From positions 1-64,000 of the forward strand of contig JAJAYZ010000100.1 of NCBI GenBank assembly GCA_027118455.1: DNA of 64,000 bases, given 5' to 3'. Made by a program: the position numbers and the translations under genes. Under the pieces are notes generated by a model that saw only the letters and a program-made list of their open reading frames with translations, made no database searches and had not been told where the DNA came from. Shown one piece after another: positions 38,428 through 47,407 of the stretch (positions are counted from its first letter, which is position 1; each line of letters opens with the position of its first letter). The DNA is from Actinomycetes bacterium (lineage in GTDB: Bacteria; Actinomycetota; Actinomycetes; JAHEKZ01).

Positions 38428-40929
38428 GTGGGCCAGGCACGTCATCGTCGTAGCCAGCTGGGAGTGGTGCCGTTCGCCATCCTTGCGGTGATCGCCACCG
38501 CGGTCGTTCCCCTCGTGACCAGTGCTCCAGCCGCGGCCACCGCGGTGGCTGTCTCCGATGGATACTCGCTCTCGCTCGTGCGCTCAGGGTTTAACAAGCC
38601 GCACGCGATCCGTTACGCACCGGACGGACGGCTCTTCTTGCTCGAGCAGGACGGCCGCGTCAAGATCGTGCGTGCCGGGGGCGTCACGACGGCACTGACA
38701 CTTGACCCGACCAACGTCGTCGCGCCTGGTGGGTCCGCCGGTCTGCTCTCCATCGCCTTTCCCCCTGACTTCATGACCGCTGCCGTGCAACACGTCTATA
38801 TGGTCTATACCCACGAGCCGATGGCTGGGTATGGCTATCCGCACAATGTCGTGAGCCGATTCACGATCTCCGGTGACACGATCGACCCGGCCAGCGAGGA
38901 GATCCTCGTCCACCTCGACTCCCTCGTCGGAGCCGACGGCGTCGTCAAGACCATGCACTACGGCGGCGACATGGAGTTCGGAGCCGACGGGAAGCTCTAT
39001 GTGACAACCGGTGACTTGCTGATCGGCCCCAACGCGCAGAGTCTGGCGAACCGCTACGGCAAGGTCTTGCGCTACAACCCAGACGGATCCATCCCGAACG
39101 ACAACCCCTTCGCGGACACGCTTTTCGGACCGTTCCGGGCGATCTGGGCCTACGGTCTGCGCAATCCGTTCAAGATCGCGCAAGATCCAGCGAACGGAAG
39201 CATGCTGATCGGCGACGTCGGCTCGTCGACGTGGGAAGAGATCAACCTGCTGCCGACCTCGGCAAGTGGGAGCAACTTCGGGTGGTCCGACACCGAGGGG
39301 TATACCAGCGATCCCCGCTTCGTCAGCCCGTTACTGGCCTATCCGCACGACCCGGCATTGGCCGGTGTCGGAGAGCCACACGGTTGCGCCGTGATGGGTG
39401 GAGACATCTATCGCCCCGATAACCAGGTTTTCCCGCGCCAGTACCGGGGCGACCTCTTCTTCGCCGACCACTGCGAGGGATGGCTGCGCACCATCGACCC
39501 CGATACCGGGGCTGTCGGTCCCGCCCTCGTCACCGGGCTCGAGCAGCCGGTCGACATGGCCGTTGCACCGAACGGATCGGTGATGATCATCTCGCGTGAA
39601 CTTGCTGGAACCATCAACGGATCTCTGCTCCGACTCGACTACACCGGTGTTGCGAATGCACCGCCGTCACTTTCGTCGCAGCCGAAGCCGGTGACGGTCG
39701 CACTCGGCCAGCAGGCCACCTTTGAGGTCTTCGCCAGTGGAAGCACCCCGCTCTCCTATCAGTGGACGAAGAACGGTGCGCCGATCAACGGTGCCACCGA
39801 TGCCGCCTACACCACTCCGTCCGCACAGCTCGTCGACGACGACGCTCGGTTCGCTGTTGTGGTGACGAACGCGTTTGGCGACGTGACGTCTGATGCCGCT
39901 GCCCTCACCGTGCTCAATGACAGCCCCCCGCAAGCCACCATCACCTCTCCTTCAGCCGGCACCACCTTCGCCGGTGGTCAGACCATCCACCTCGACGGCG
40001 TTGGCGTCGACGACGAGGACGGCACGCTTCCGCGATCTGCGTTCACCTGGGATGTGGTGCTCCACCACAACACACACACGCACCCGGAGTTGGGGCCAAT
40101 CACCGGCACCCGGTCGCTGGACTTCACGGTGCCGCGTAACACCGAGAACGACCCCGACATCTTCTTCCGGATCCACCTTCGGGTGCGAGACAGCCTCGGG
40201 GTGGTCACCGAGGTATCCCGTGACGTCGTGCCGCGCACCTCGACGGTGCACCTGCGCACCCTCCCTGCTGGCCGGTCGCTGGTCCTGGACGGGGTGCCGG
40301 TGGCCACGCCACTTGACCTGACGGCGGTCGCTGGTATCAACCGAACGCTCACCGCGCCTCCCGCAACGGTCTCGGGCACCGCGATGGTGCTCGACTCGTG
40401 GTCGACGGGCCAGACGGCAGCCGAGATCGCCTTCGGCGCCCCTGCGCGCGACACGACCTACCGCGCCTTTTACCGCGTTGACGGTGGATCGGTGGGAACC
40501 GGAACAGGCCTCAGCGCCTCGTACTTCGGCGCCCCCAACTTCACGGGTCCGGTGGTCAGCCGCAGCGACCGGGTGCCGTACTTCATGTGGGGGCGCAAAG
40601 CCCCAGCACCCGGGGTTCCCAAGAACGGCTTCTCCGCTCGTTGGAACGGTTCGTTACGGGCGCAGTTCTCTGAGGCCTACACGTTCTCGGTTCCGGTCAG
40701 GGGCGACGACGACGTGCGGCTGACCGTCGATGGCGCCACGTTGATCGACACGTTCGGTAACGGGGCGACCGGAACCCTGAGTGGGCAGGTCACTCTTGCG
40801 GCCGGAGTGGCCGTACCGATCGTGCTCGCGTTTGCCGACGGTAGTGGAAACGCCTCGCTGGCCCTCACCTGGTCCAGCATCAGTACACCGGCATCGGCGG
40901 TGCCAGGCAGTCAGCTAGCACCGCAATGA
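38428..40929 (+). CDS. Secreted PQQ-type sugar/sorbosone dehydrogenase with Ig and PA14 domains
   Basis: The 833-residue product has a signal peptide (residues 1-39, ending PAAATA). A six-bladed GSDH-type propeller follows (about 45-405: HAIRYAPDGRLFLLEQDGR, MHYGGDMEFGADGKLYVTTGD, YGLRNPFKIAQDP, GDVGSSTWEEIN, FADHCEGWLRTIDP). Then come an Ig-like domain (about 415-500, LSYQWTKNGAPI), a linker beta domain, and a C-terminal PA14 domain (about 690-820, LSASYFGAPNFTGPVVSRSD). It is probably an extracellular PQQ-dependent oxidoreductase binding polysaccharide or surface glycans. GTG 38428 has GGGGGAGGA upstream. No membrane anchor or sortase motif is seen. A broken partial copy follows directly. 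Confidence 0.88.
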   Translation: MGQARHRRSQLGVVPFAILAVIATAVVPLVTSAPAAATAVAVSDGYSLSLVRSGFNKPHAIRYAPDGRLFLLEQDGRVKIVRAGGVTTALTLDPTNVVAPGGSAGLLSIAFPPDFMTAAVQHVYMVYTHEPMAGYGYPHNVVSRFTISGDTIDPASEEILVHLDSLVGADGVVKTMHYGGDMEFGADGKLYVTTGDLLIGPNAQSLANRYGKVLRYNPDGSIPNDNPFADTLFGPFRAIWAYGLRNPFKIAQDPANGSMLIGDVGSSTWEEINLLPTSASGSNFGWSDTEGYTSDPRFVSPLLAYPHDPALAGVGEPHGCAVMGGDIYRPDNQVFPRQYRGDLFFADHCEGWLRTIDPDTGAVGPALVTGLEQPVDMAVAPNGSVMIISRELAGTINGSLLRLDYTGVANAPPSLSSQPKPVTVALGQQATFEVFASGSTPLSYQWTKNGAPINGATDAAYTTPSAQLVDDDARFAVVVTNAFGDVTSDAAALTVLNDSPPQATITSPSAGTTFAGGQTIHLDGVGVDDEDGTLPRSAFTWDVVLHHNTHTHPELGPITGTRSLDFTVPRNTENDPDIFFRIHLRVRDSLGVVTEVSRDVVPRTSTVHLRTLPAGRSLVLDGVPVATPLDLTAVAGINRTLTAPPATVSGTAMVLDSWSTGQTAAEIAFGAPARDTTYRAFYRVDGGSVGTGTGLSASYFGAPNFTGPVVSRSDRVPYFMWGRKAPAPGVPKNGFSARWNGSLRAQFSEAYTFSVPVRGDDDVRLTVDGATLIDTFGNGATGTLSGQVTLAAGVAVPIVLAFADGSGNASLALTWSSISTPASAVPGSQLAPQ

Positions 40930-41661
40930 TGCTTGCTGCTCCGGTGAGTGCCTCCAGAGGTCTCGTGATTAGCCTTGTCCTGTCCACTATTGCTTTGGCA
41001 CTGGGGGCAATGGCGGTTCAGGCACCACCGGCAGCGGCAACCCCAACCGGGTCGTCCGGCTCTGCCGTCACGTTGGTGTCAGACGGCATCAGAGAACCGG
41101 CTGCATTACGTACCGCCCCCGACGGCTGCAGGGGCTCGGCACTCACGCTCGATGCTGCGCAGATCGTCGAGCACAACAACTCTGCCGGCCTCCTCAGCAT
41201 CGCCTTCCCACCTGACTTCACAACGGCAGCCGTTCAGTACGTCTACCTGCTGTACACCCACGAGCCGGTGGCTGGGTATGCCTACCGTCACAACGTCGTG
41301 AGTCGTTGGGTGATCCAGGGCAACACCATTGATCCTGCGAGTGAAGAGATTCTGGTTCACCTCGATCCGCTCACAGATGCAGCCGGACCTGCAGGCCCAG
41401 CTCTCCGGAACGATCCACTTCTGGTCGATGGTCAACCGCGACGAGACCCTCGTCGTCAAGGTCGGCGGAACGACGGTGATCAATGCGACGCAAACCAATG
41501 GACCAGTCACCGGTGCGGTGCCGTTGATCTCGGGCCAGCGCTATCCGATCGAGGTGCTCTTCACCGACGGCAGCGGATTGGCTTCGCTCCAGCTGACGTA
41601 CGGGCCTGACGAGGCGCGTCGCAGTGTGCTCGCCGGGAGCCAGCTCTACCCCGCACCTTGA
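40926..41661 (+). pseudogene. Truncated, frameshifted copy of the upstream PQQ dehydrogenase
   Basis: The first part (ATG 40926) encodes a signal peptide and then SAGLLSIAFPPDFTTAAVQYVYLLYTHEP and NTIDPASEEILVHLDPL, close to the start of the propeller of the gene before it. About 20 residues after APDG are missing. At about 41375-41385 the sequence jumps to a PA14 C-terminus read in another frame (DLQAQLSGTIHFWSMVNRDE ... SGLASLQLTYG ... GSQLYP). Roughly 1.7 kb of the parent is missing between the two parts. The ATG overlaps the parent's TGA. A tandem duplication followed by deletion fits. Divergence from the parent shows it is not recent. Confidence 0.85.
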
Positions 41662-41675
41662 TGGTTCGGGGGCCA

Positions 41676-44600
41676 TCAGCGCCGCGCCGGGATGCGGTCT
41701 GTGCGAAGGCGTAGACCGCGCGGAGTCAGCAGGAAGCCGGCCTGTTGCAGGGGCTGGCGCCAAGGCGATGGGTGGATCTCGGCGCCGTCAACCTTGAGCA
41801 GGTGCAGTGCTGGTCGATGGCCCGAGCGCACTGCGCTGACCAACGCAGCCGTTGCGGCCCCAGCCCGGTCGCTGCCGGGAAGGCACCAACTGAGCAGCGA
41901 TCGACCCCCGCGCTCGACAAAGAGCGCAAGCCCAGCCTCGTCGATGATCACGGTCGCGCCTGCCTTACGGCCAGGCAGATGCGAGGCAGGAGAGGATGGC
42001 CAGGGCAGTGCAGCGCCGTAGGGGTTGGCCGGGTCGGTCCCAGCGAGTGCGTGCACCCGCTGGGCGGTGTCTTCGGTGCGCAGTTGATCGACAGCCGCAC
42101 TGCCGGCGAACTGGGCGGCCCCCAGCCCTTCGATGAAGTAGCCGCGCTGGACGCGCCCGGCATCTTCCATGGCCGCGAGGACCCGGTAGGTGGCGGCGAA
42201 GCCTCCTGGAACGCCTTCTGCTGCTGCTGACCCGCGGGTGAGGACTCCGTGCCGACCGAGCAGGGCCGCTGCCGTTGCATGGGCGCGAAGGGTGGTCGAA
42301 GCTGGTGGTTCGTTCACGCGGAACCATCGCCCAGGGACGGCGTCAGCTACGACGGGTCGGCTGGTACGCGTCATACGGCCGGTGCGGGTGGGGGAGCGGC
42401 TACCGACTGAGGGGGTGGAGCGGCCGAAGGCGGTGCGCCGGGTGCCTTGGCGAGACCGGAGTGCGGCGAGCGAGTCGTTGGTCAGAAGGCCGGCCCAGAC
42501 AAGGTCCCAGAGTGCAGTGTCGACGACGTCAGATGGGTACGCGGACAGCGAAGCGTGAACGCCGCGTGTGAGCAGGGCGACCCCGTCGCCAAAGAGCTCG
42601 AGCAGGGCAGCATGCGCGTCTGTGCGGTCGTCGACTGCGGCTGGTGCTGGGAGGATAAGTGCCGACTGCTCAGCCGGGACGAACCCGACCCAACCGTCAC
42701 CTTGGGGAAGCGCACCAGCGCCGAACCAGACGACATCACCAGACCCGGTGAGCTGGTCGAGCCAAGCAGGCTGGTAGCCGCGCACTCGAGTGGCGAGGAT
42801 GCTGCGCTCCCACTCTGAGGCGGGAGCGGTGGCGCCGGCGAGCTGCTCAATGACGCGATAGAGGCCGTCGACACCGATGGCTGCCCCTCCCACCCCTTGC
42901 CACTGTGGGAGGAAGGTGGCAAGTCGCTCGGCAGGTACTGGTTCAACCGCACGCTGCGCGATCGCAAGGCTGGCCCGCCTGATCTGACGAAGCACGTCGG
43001 CGTCGCACCACTCCGGCCCACTTCCCCCCGGACGGAAGGCGCCAGCCACGACGCGCCCAGAGGTGGCCATCTGGTCGAGGGCGGCCGACACCACAGCGGG
43101 TCCGAGCCCGAGAGACTGCGCGGCATCGGCTGTGGTGAAGGGGCCGTTGGTGCGCGCATAGCGCGAGACGAGGTCGCCGACCGGATCGGAGACCGACGCT
43201 GCGAATGCTCCGGAGACACCGGGAGGTAGGGGGATCCCCAGTGCGTCGCGGAGTCGGGCCAGGTCTTCAACGGCGACCCATCGTTGTCCGGCCCGGATTC
43301 GCACCGAAACCGCACGCCGGCTCTCGACGAGTTCGTTGGCCCAGCTGAGTTGGCCGCCGCGAGCGAGCAGGTCGTCGTCAGAAAGGGGTCCGAGAACCCG
43401 GAGGGCATCGGCGACGGCTTCTGCATCGCGCAGACGCCGCTCGTCGGTGAGCCAACCGACCCGTCGCTCGACGAGGGCGATGGCGTCCGGATCGAGAAGT
43501 TCACGCAGCTCGGCCTGGCCGAGCAGCTCGGCCAAGAGTGCGGTGTCGACCGAGAGTGCGGCAGCTCGACGTTCTGCCAGCGGCGCGTCACCCTCGTAGA
43601 GAAACGCACCAACGTAGGAGAACAGCAGCGATCGGGCGAACGGCGAAGGGCGCTGCGTCTCGACCTCGACGACGCGTATCTTCCCGGTGGCCAGGTCGGC
43701 GAGAAGCTCGCGGAGCCCTGGAACGTCGAAGACGTCCTGGAGACACTCGCGCATCGTCTCCAGCACCAGGGGGAACGTCGGGTGACCCGATGCAACTCCG
43801 AGCAACTGAGCCGATCGTTGGCGCTGCTGCCAGAGGGGCGTCCTGCGGTCGGGCCGACGTCGGGGAAGGAGCAGCGCCCGCGCTGAGCACTCGCGGAATC
43901 GGGCGGCAAAGAGCGCTGACCCCCACACCGCGTCAGTCACCTGACGTTCGGCGTCGTCGGGGTCGATGAGGAGGTGCTCGACGATGTCAGGGGCGTTTTC
44001 GTCGATGTCGTCGCCAAGGTCGGGGAGGCGCAGCACGATGCCGTCGTCGGACGGCATGACCTGGACGTCCATGTCGAGCTCATGGCGAAGCCGTGCGGCC
44101 AGGGCAAGCGCCCACGGCGTGTTCACCCGGCCACCCGCAAAGGAGTGCACCACCAGGCGCCAGTCGCCGATCTCATCGCGGAAGCGCTCAATCACGATCG
44201 TGCGGTCGTCGGGCACCACCCCGCATATCTCGTGCTGCTCCTCGAGGTAAGCGAGTGCGTTGGACGCCGCATTGACGTCCAGACCCAATGCGGTCAGATC
44301 CTGTTCTGCTTGCTTGGGCTTGCTGCTGCGCAGCTGCCGAATCGTGGCGCCGATTGCCTGGCCGAACTCACGCGGCCGACCCACTGTGTCGCCATGCCAG
44401 AAGGGCAGTTTCCCCGCGCGTCCTGGGGCGGGAGTGACCAGCACCTGGTCGTGGGTGATGTCGACGATCTGCCATGACGTGGAGCCGAGGGCGAAGACGT
44501 CTCCGATGCGCGACTCGTAGACCATCTCCTCGTCAAGCTCGCCGACCCGGCGGCCGGGGCCTCCGCCACCTGCCAGAAAGACGCCATACAGACCGCGGTC

Positions 44601-46226
44601 TGGAATTGTCCCGCCGTTGATCACCGCGATCCGGTGTGCTCCGGGCCTGGCGGTGAGCAGGTCGGCATCGCGGTCCCAGACGAGGCGCGGTTTGAGCTCT
44701 GCGAAGGCATCGGAGGGATAGCGGCCGGCGAGCATGTCGAGCACGGCGTGCAGTGCTGAGTCGGGCAGTGCGCGAAAGGGATCAGCGCGGCGGACCACGG
44801 TGGCAAGTTCGGTGACGGTCCAGTCGTCCATCGCGACCATCGCGACGACATGTTGGGCGAGGACGTCGAGCGGGTTGCGGGGGACGCGAAGCTGCTCGAT
44901 CTGGCCGTGTCGCATGCGGTCGACGGCAACAGCGCTCGGCAACAGGTCACCGCGGTGCTTCGGAAAGAGAACTCCGCGGGAAACCCCGCCGACCTGGTGG
45001 CCGGACCGGCCGATGCGCTGCAAGCCGCTGGCGACCGACGGAGGAGACTCGACCTGAATCACTAGGTCGACGGCTCCCATGTCGATGCCCAGCTCAAGAC
45101 TGCTGGTGGCGACGACAGCTGGCAGGGTTCCCTGCTTGAGCTGCTCCTCGATGTCGGCGCGCTGCTCGCGCGAGACCGAACCGTGGTGGGCTCTGGCGAT
45201 CTCTGGTGTGTTGCCAGGCAGCGTCATGCCGGCCTGTGCCATTACTTGGGCAGGGGAGTCGTGCTGGGTTGGCACTTCAAGGACGCCGCCGCCGCCCGCT
45301 GCGCGCCGCGCTGCCTCTTCGTTGAGCCGCGCGGCCAGCCGCTCGGTGAGGCGCCGGGAGTTGGCGAAGACGATCGTCGATCGATGGTCGGCAACGAGGT
45401 CGACGATGCGTGACTCGACATGGGGCCACAACGATGGCGCCGTTGGCGCGATCTCGCCGTCGTCGGTGAAGGTGACCTCGTCGCCAAGAGCGGTGAGGTC
45501 TTCGACGGGGACGACAACGGATAGATCGAACTCTTTGCTGCTCGGCGGTTGAACAATGGTCACGGGGTGGGGACCCCCCAGGAAGGCGGCCACTGTCTCG
45601 GTGGGCCGGACCGTTGCGGACAGCCCGATGCGCTGCGCAGGCGCCTGCAGGAGTGCGTCGAGCCGCTCCAGCGAGAGGGCCAGGTGCGCGCCGCGTTTCG
45701 TGCCGGCCACCGCATGTACCTCGTCGACGATCACCGTGGTGACCGACTGCAGTGTTTCGCGCGCCTTTGAGGTGAGCATCAGGTAGAGCGACTCGGGCGT
45801 GGTGATGAGGAGGGTGCTGGGGCGTCGAAGCTGCCGCTGGCGCTCGGACGCCGGGGTGTCGCCGGTGCGGATGGCTACCGAGATCTGCGGGGGAGTGAGC
45901 CCATCGAGCTCGTAGGCGTTCGCGATACCGGCGAGTGGCGCTCGCAGGTTGCGCTCGACGTCGACAGCGAGCGCCTTGAGCGGAGAGATGTAGAGGATGG
46001 TCGTTCCGACACCGCCGACACCGCCGATGTCGGTGCCCGCGCACCGGTCGAGCGCCCAGAGGAAGGCAGCCAGCGTCTTGCCTGAGCCCGTCGGTGCGAC
46101 GACGAGGGTGCTCTGGCCAGCGCTGATGGCCAGCCAGGCAGCCTCCTGCGCTGGGGTGGGCTCGGCGAAGACGCCATCGAACCAACGCCTGGTCTGCGAG
46201 GAGAAGGTGGACAGGGCGGCGGACAC
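41676..46226 (-). CDS. lhr: Lhr-family giant ATP-dependent DNA helicase
   Basis: Lhr is a 3'-5' superfamily 2 helicase linked to DNA repair; in mycobacteria it is induced by DNA damage. The product of about 1516 residues has Walker A APTGSGKT near its N-terminus, LYISPLKALAVDVERNLRAPL, DEVH (in VIVDEVHAVAGTKRGAHLALSLERL), LSATVRP and the motif VI region QRIGRSGHQVGGVSRG. The Lhr core beta-barrel and a long C-terminal domain follow. I prefer GTG 46226 (SAALSTFSSQTRRWFDGVFAEPTPAQ) because homology begins there; TTG 46292 would overlap the divergent gene. A large C-terminal half with no known motif is normal for full-length Lhr. Confidence 0.93.
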   Translation of the reverse strand: MSAALSTFSSQTRRWFDGVFAEPTPAQEAAWLAISAGQSTLVVAPTGSGKTLAAFLWALDRCAGTDIGGVGGVGTTILYISPLKALAVDVERNLRAPLAGIANAYELDGLTPPQISVAIRTGDTPASERQRQLRRPSTLLITTPESLYLMLTSKARETLQSVTTVIVDEVHAVAGTKRGAHLALSLERLDALLQAPAQRIGLSATVRPTETVAAFLGGPHPVTIVQPPSSKEFDLSVVVPVEDLTALGDEVTFTDDGEIAPTAPSLWPHVESRIVDLVADHRSTIVFANSRRLTERLAARLNEEAARRAAGGGGVLEVPTQHDSPAQVMAQAGMTLPGNTPEIARAHHGSVSREQRADIEEQLKQGTLPAVVATSSLELGIDMGAVDLVIQVESPPSVASGLQRIGRSGHQVGGVSRGVLFPKHRGDLLPSAVAVDRMRHGQIEQLRVPRNPLDVLAQHVVAMVAMDDWTVTELATVVRRADPFRALPDSALHAVLDMLAGRYPSDAFAELKPRLVWDRDADLLTARPGAHRIAVINGGTIPDRGLYGVFLAGGGGPGRRVGELDEEMVYESRIGDVFALGSTSWQIVDITHDQVLVTPAPGRAGKLPFWHGDTVGRPREFGQAIGATIRQLRSSKPKQAEQDLTALGLDVNAASNALAYLEEQHEICGVVPDDRTIVIERFRDEIGDWRLVVHSFAGGRVNTPWALALAARLRHELDMDVQVMPSDDGIVLRLPDLGDDIDENAPDIVEHLLIDPDDAERQVTDAVWGSALFAARFRECSARALLLPRRRPDRRTPLWQQRQRSAQLLGVASGHPTFPLVLETMRECLQDVFDVPGLRELLADLATGKIRVVEVETQRPSPFARSLLFSYVGAFLYEGDAPLAERRAAALSVDTALLAELLGQAELRELLDPDAIALVERRVGWLTDERRLRDAEAVADALRVLGPLSDDDLLARGGQLSWANELVESRRAVSVRIRAGQRWVAVEDLARLRDALGIPLPPGVSGAFAASVSDPVGDLVSRYARTNGPFTTADAAQSLGLGPAVVSAALDQMATSGRVVAGAFRPGGSGPEWCDADVLRQIRRASLAIAQRAVEPVPAERLATFLPQWQGVGGAAIGVDGLYRVIEQLAGATAPASEWERSILATRVRGYQPAWLDQLTGSGDVVWFGAGALPQGDGWVGFVPAEQSALILPAPAAVDDRTDAHAALLELFGDGVALLTRGVHASLSAYPSDVVDTALWDLVWAGLLTNDSLAALRSRQGTRRTAFGRSTPSVGSRSPTRTGRMTRTSRPVVADAVPGRWFRVNEPPASTTLRAHATAAALLGRHGVLTRGSAAAEGVPGGFAATYRVLAAMEDAGRVQRGYFIEGLGAAQFAGSAAVDQLRTEDTAQRVHALAGTDPANPYGAALPWPSSPASHLPGRKAGATVIIDEAGLALFVERGGRSLLSWCLPGSDRAGAATAALVSAVRSGHRPALHLLKVDGAEIHPSPWRQPLQQAGFLLTPRGLRLRTDRIPARR

Positions 46227-46309
46227 GGCTCCATCTTGGTCGGTGTCGCCGACAGCCACCACCGGCGTGGTCGCTTGTGATGCCTTCCGCAAGACGGATG
46301 AATAGGCTC

Positions 46310-47158
46310 ATGGCACCTCAGACCTTGCTGGCTTGCTGCAGGCAAACATCGCGACCGTCCAGGCGCAAGGCTGCGTTGCGGCGTTCTGTGTCAATGGCGG
46401 CGCTGGCTGCTGTCGGTCTGGTCGCGCTTTCCGGCTGCTTCAAACTGGACATGTCGCTGCAGCTCTCGCCGGACAACACCGTCGATGGCTCAATCATTCT
46501 CGCTGTCGCCCGTGACCAGGCTTCGGTGTTCGGCGGCGAGGACGCCTTGCGCGAGTCCTTGTCAGGTGAGGGCAACGGGTTGTTCGGCGACGAGCCGGCG
46601 ACCGGGTCGGTTGAGACTAAAGACTTCGAGGACTCCGACTGGATCGGCAACGAGTACGTCTTCACCGACGTCGCACTCGACGAGTTCGGCGGCACCGACA
46701 CCGGAGACCTGTCGATCACGCGCGATGGCGACGAGTTCATCGTGAACGGGACACTCGACTTGTCGCAGGGCGCCGACGGCGACCCATCTGCGGCTGCGCT
46801 GCTGGACTCTGCAGAGGCGGCGATCTCGATCACTTTCCCCGGTGACGTCAAGAGCAGCAACGGCGTCGAGGACGGAAACACTGTGACATGGACGCCGAAA
46901 CCAAGTGAGGTCACCGATATCACTGCGGTCGGGAGCGCCGTTGCGGGAATCCCGTGGACACCGATCATTGCGGTTCTGGCCCTGGTGACTCTCGTTCTCG
47001 TCGGTATCGTGTTGCTGATGGTCTTGCGCAAACGGCAGGGCGCCGACGAGCCGGTGGCCGGTCCACTGCCGGAGGGCAGCATCGTTCCGGGAGCCTCCGG
47101 AATGGCTGAAGTGCCGGCGCCTGAACCACCTGAACCACCTGCGCCCCCCACGAGCTGA
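46310..47158 (+). CDS. LppM-like lipoprotein with C-terminal membrane helix
   Basis: The product of about 282 residues has a basic N-terminus, a hydrophobic run and a lipobox LSGC (MAALAAVGLVALSGCFKLDM). The extracellular part contains LQLSPDNTVDGSIILAVA and ITFPGDVKSSNGVEDGNTVTWTP, which resemble the LppM/DUF3153 family. One membrane helix near the end (IIAVLALVTLVLVGIVLLMVL) is followed by a Pro-rich cytosolic tail with duplicated PEPPEPP. ATG 46310 is a guess; ATG 46298 or a start nearer the lipobox (46394) are possible. The gene is divergent from lhr. Confidence 0.78.
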   Translation: MAPQTLLACCRQTSRPSRRKAALRRSVSMAALAAVGLVALSGCFKLDMSLQLSPDNTVDGSIILAVARDQASVFGGEDALRESLSGEGNGLFGDEPATGSVETKDFEDSDWIGNEYVFTDVALDEFGGTDTGDLSITRDGDEFIVNGTLDLSQGADGDPSAAALLDSAEAAISITFPGDVKSSNGVEDGNTVTWTPKPSEVTDITAVGSAVAGIPWTPIIAVLALVTLVLVGIVLLMVLRKRQGADEPVAGPLPEGSIVPGASGMAEVPAPEPPEPPAPPTS

Positions 47159-47183
47159 TCGTCGCTGTCGTACAGTCACGCCC

Positions 47184-47378
47184 GTGCGGTTGACTGACTT
47201 CTGGGAGCGCATGGAGACCCATCTCGGTTCCTCCTATGCGCGCAGTTTCGCGCGCGACCACGTGCTGAGCGAGCTCGAAGGGCGCACGGCCGAACAGGCG
47301 CTCGATGACGGTGAGGACGCCACCCGGGTGTGGCGCGCCGTCGTCGTTGCGCTCGACCTACCGGTTCGCTACCGATGA
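47184..47378 (+). CDS. DUF3046 family protein
   Basis: The 64-residue product (LTDFWERMETHLGSSYARSFARDHVLSELEGRTAEQALDDGEDATRVWRAV) is a DUF3046 protein. It is a small actinobacterial family that sits upstream of recA (Rv2738c position). GTG 47184 is the start. Its function is unknown. Here an MFS gene lies between it and recA. Its TGA is inside the first unit of an 11-base tandem repeat. Confidence 0.88.
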   Translation: MRLTDFWERMETHLGSSYARSFARDHVLSELEGRTAEQALDDGEDATRVWRAVVVALDLPVRYR

Positions 47379-47404
47379 GCTGTCAATGAGCTGTCAATGA
47401 GCTG
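47375..47404 (+). repeat. 11-bp tandem repeat at the DUF3046/MFS junction
   Basis: ATGAGCTGTCA occurs at 47375-47385 and 47386-47396, and a third partial copy (ATGAGCTG) starts at 47397. The first copy contains the DUF3046 stop (TGA), and each copy contains an ATG that is quickly closed. The period is not a multiple of three, so it can only be tolerated between genes. It leaves the MFS gene starting at GTG 47408. Confidence 0.8.
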
Positions 47405-47407
47405 GCC

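Noticed and set aside
42190-43886. Several plus-strand frames opposite lhr
   Set aside because: They are antisense to the Lhr C-terminal domain and have no recognisable motifs.
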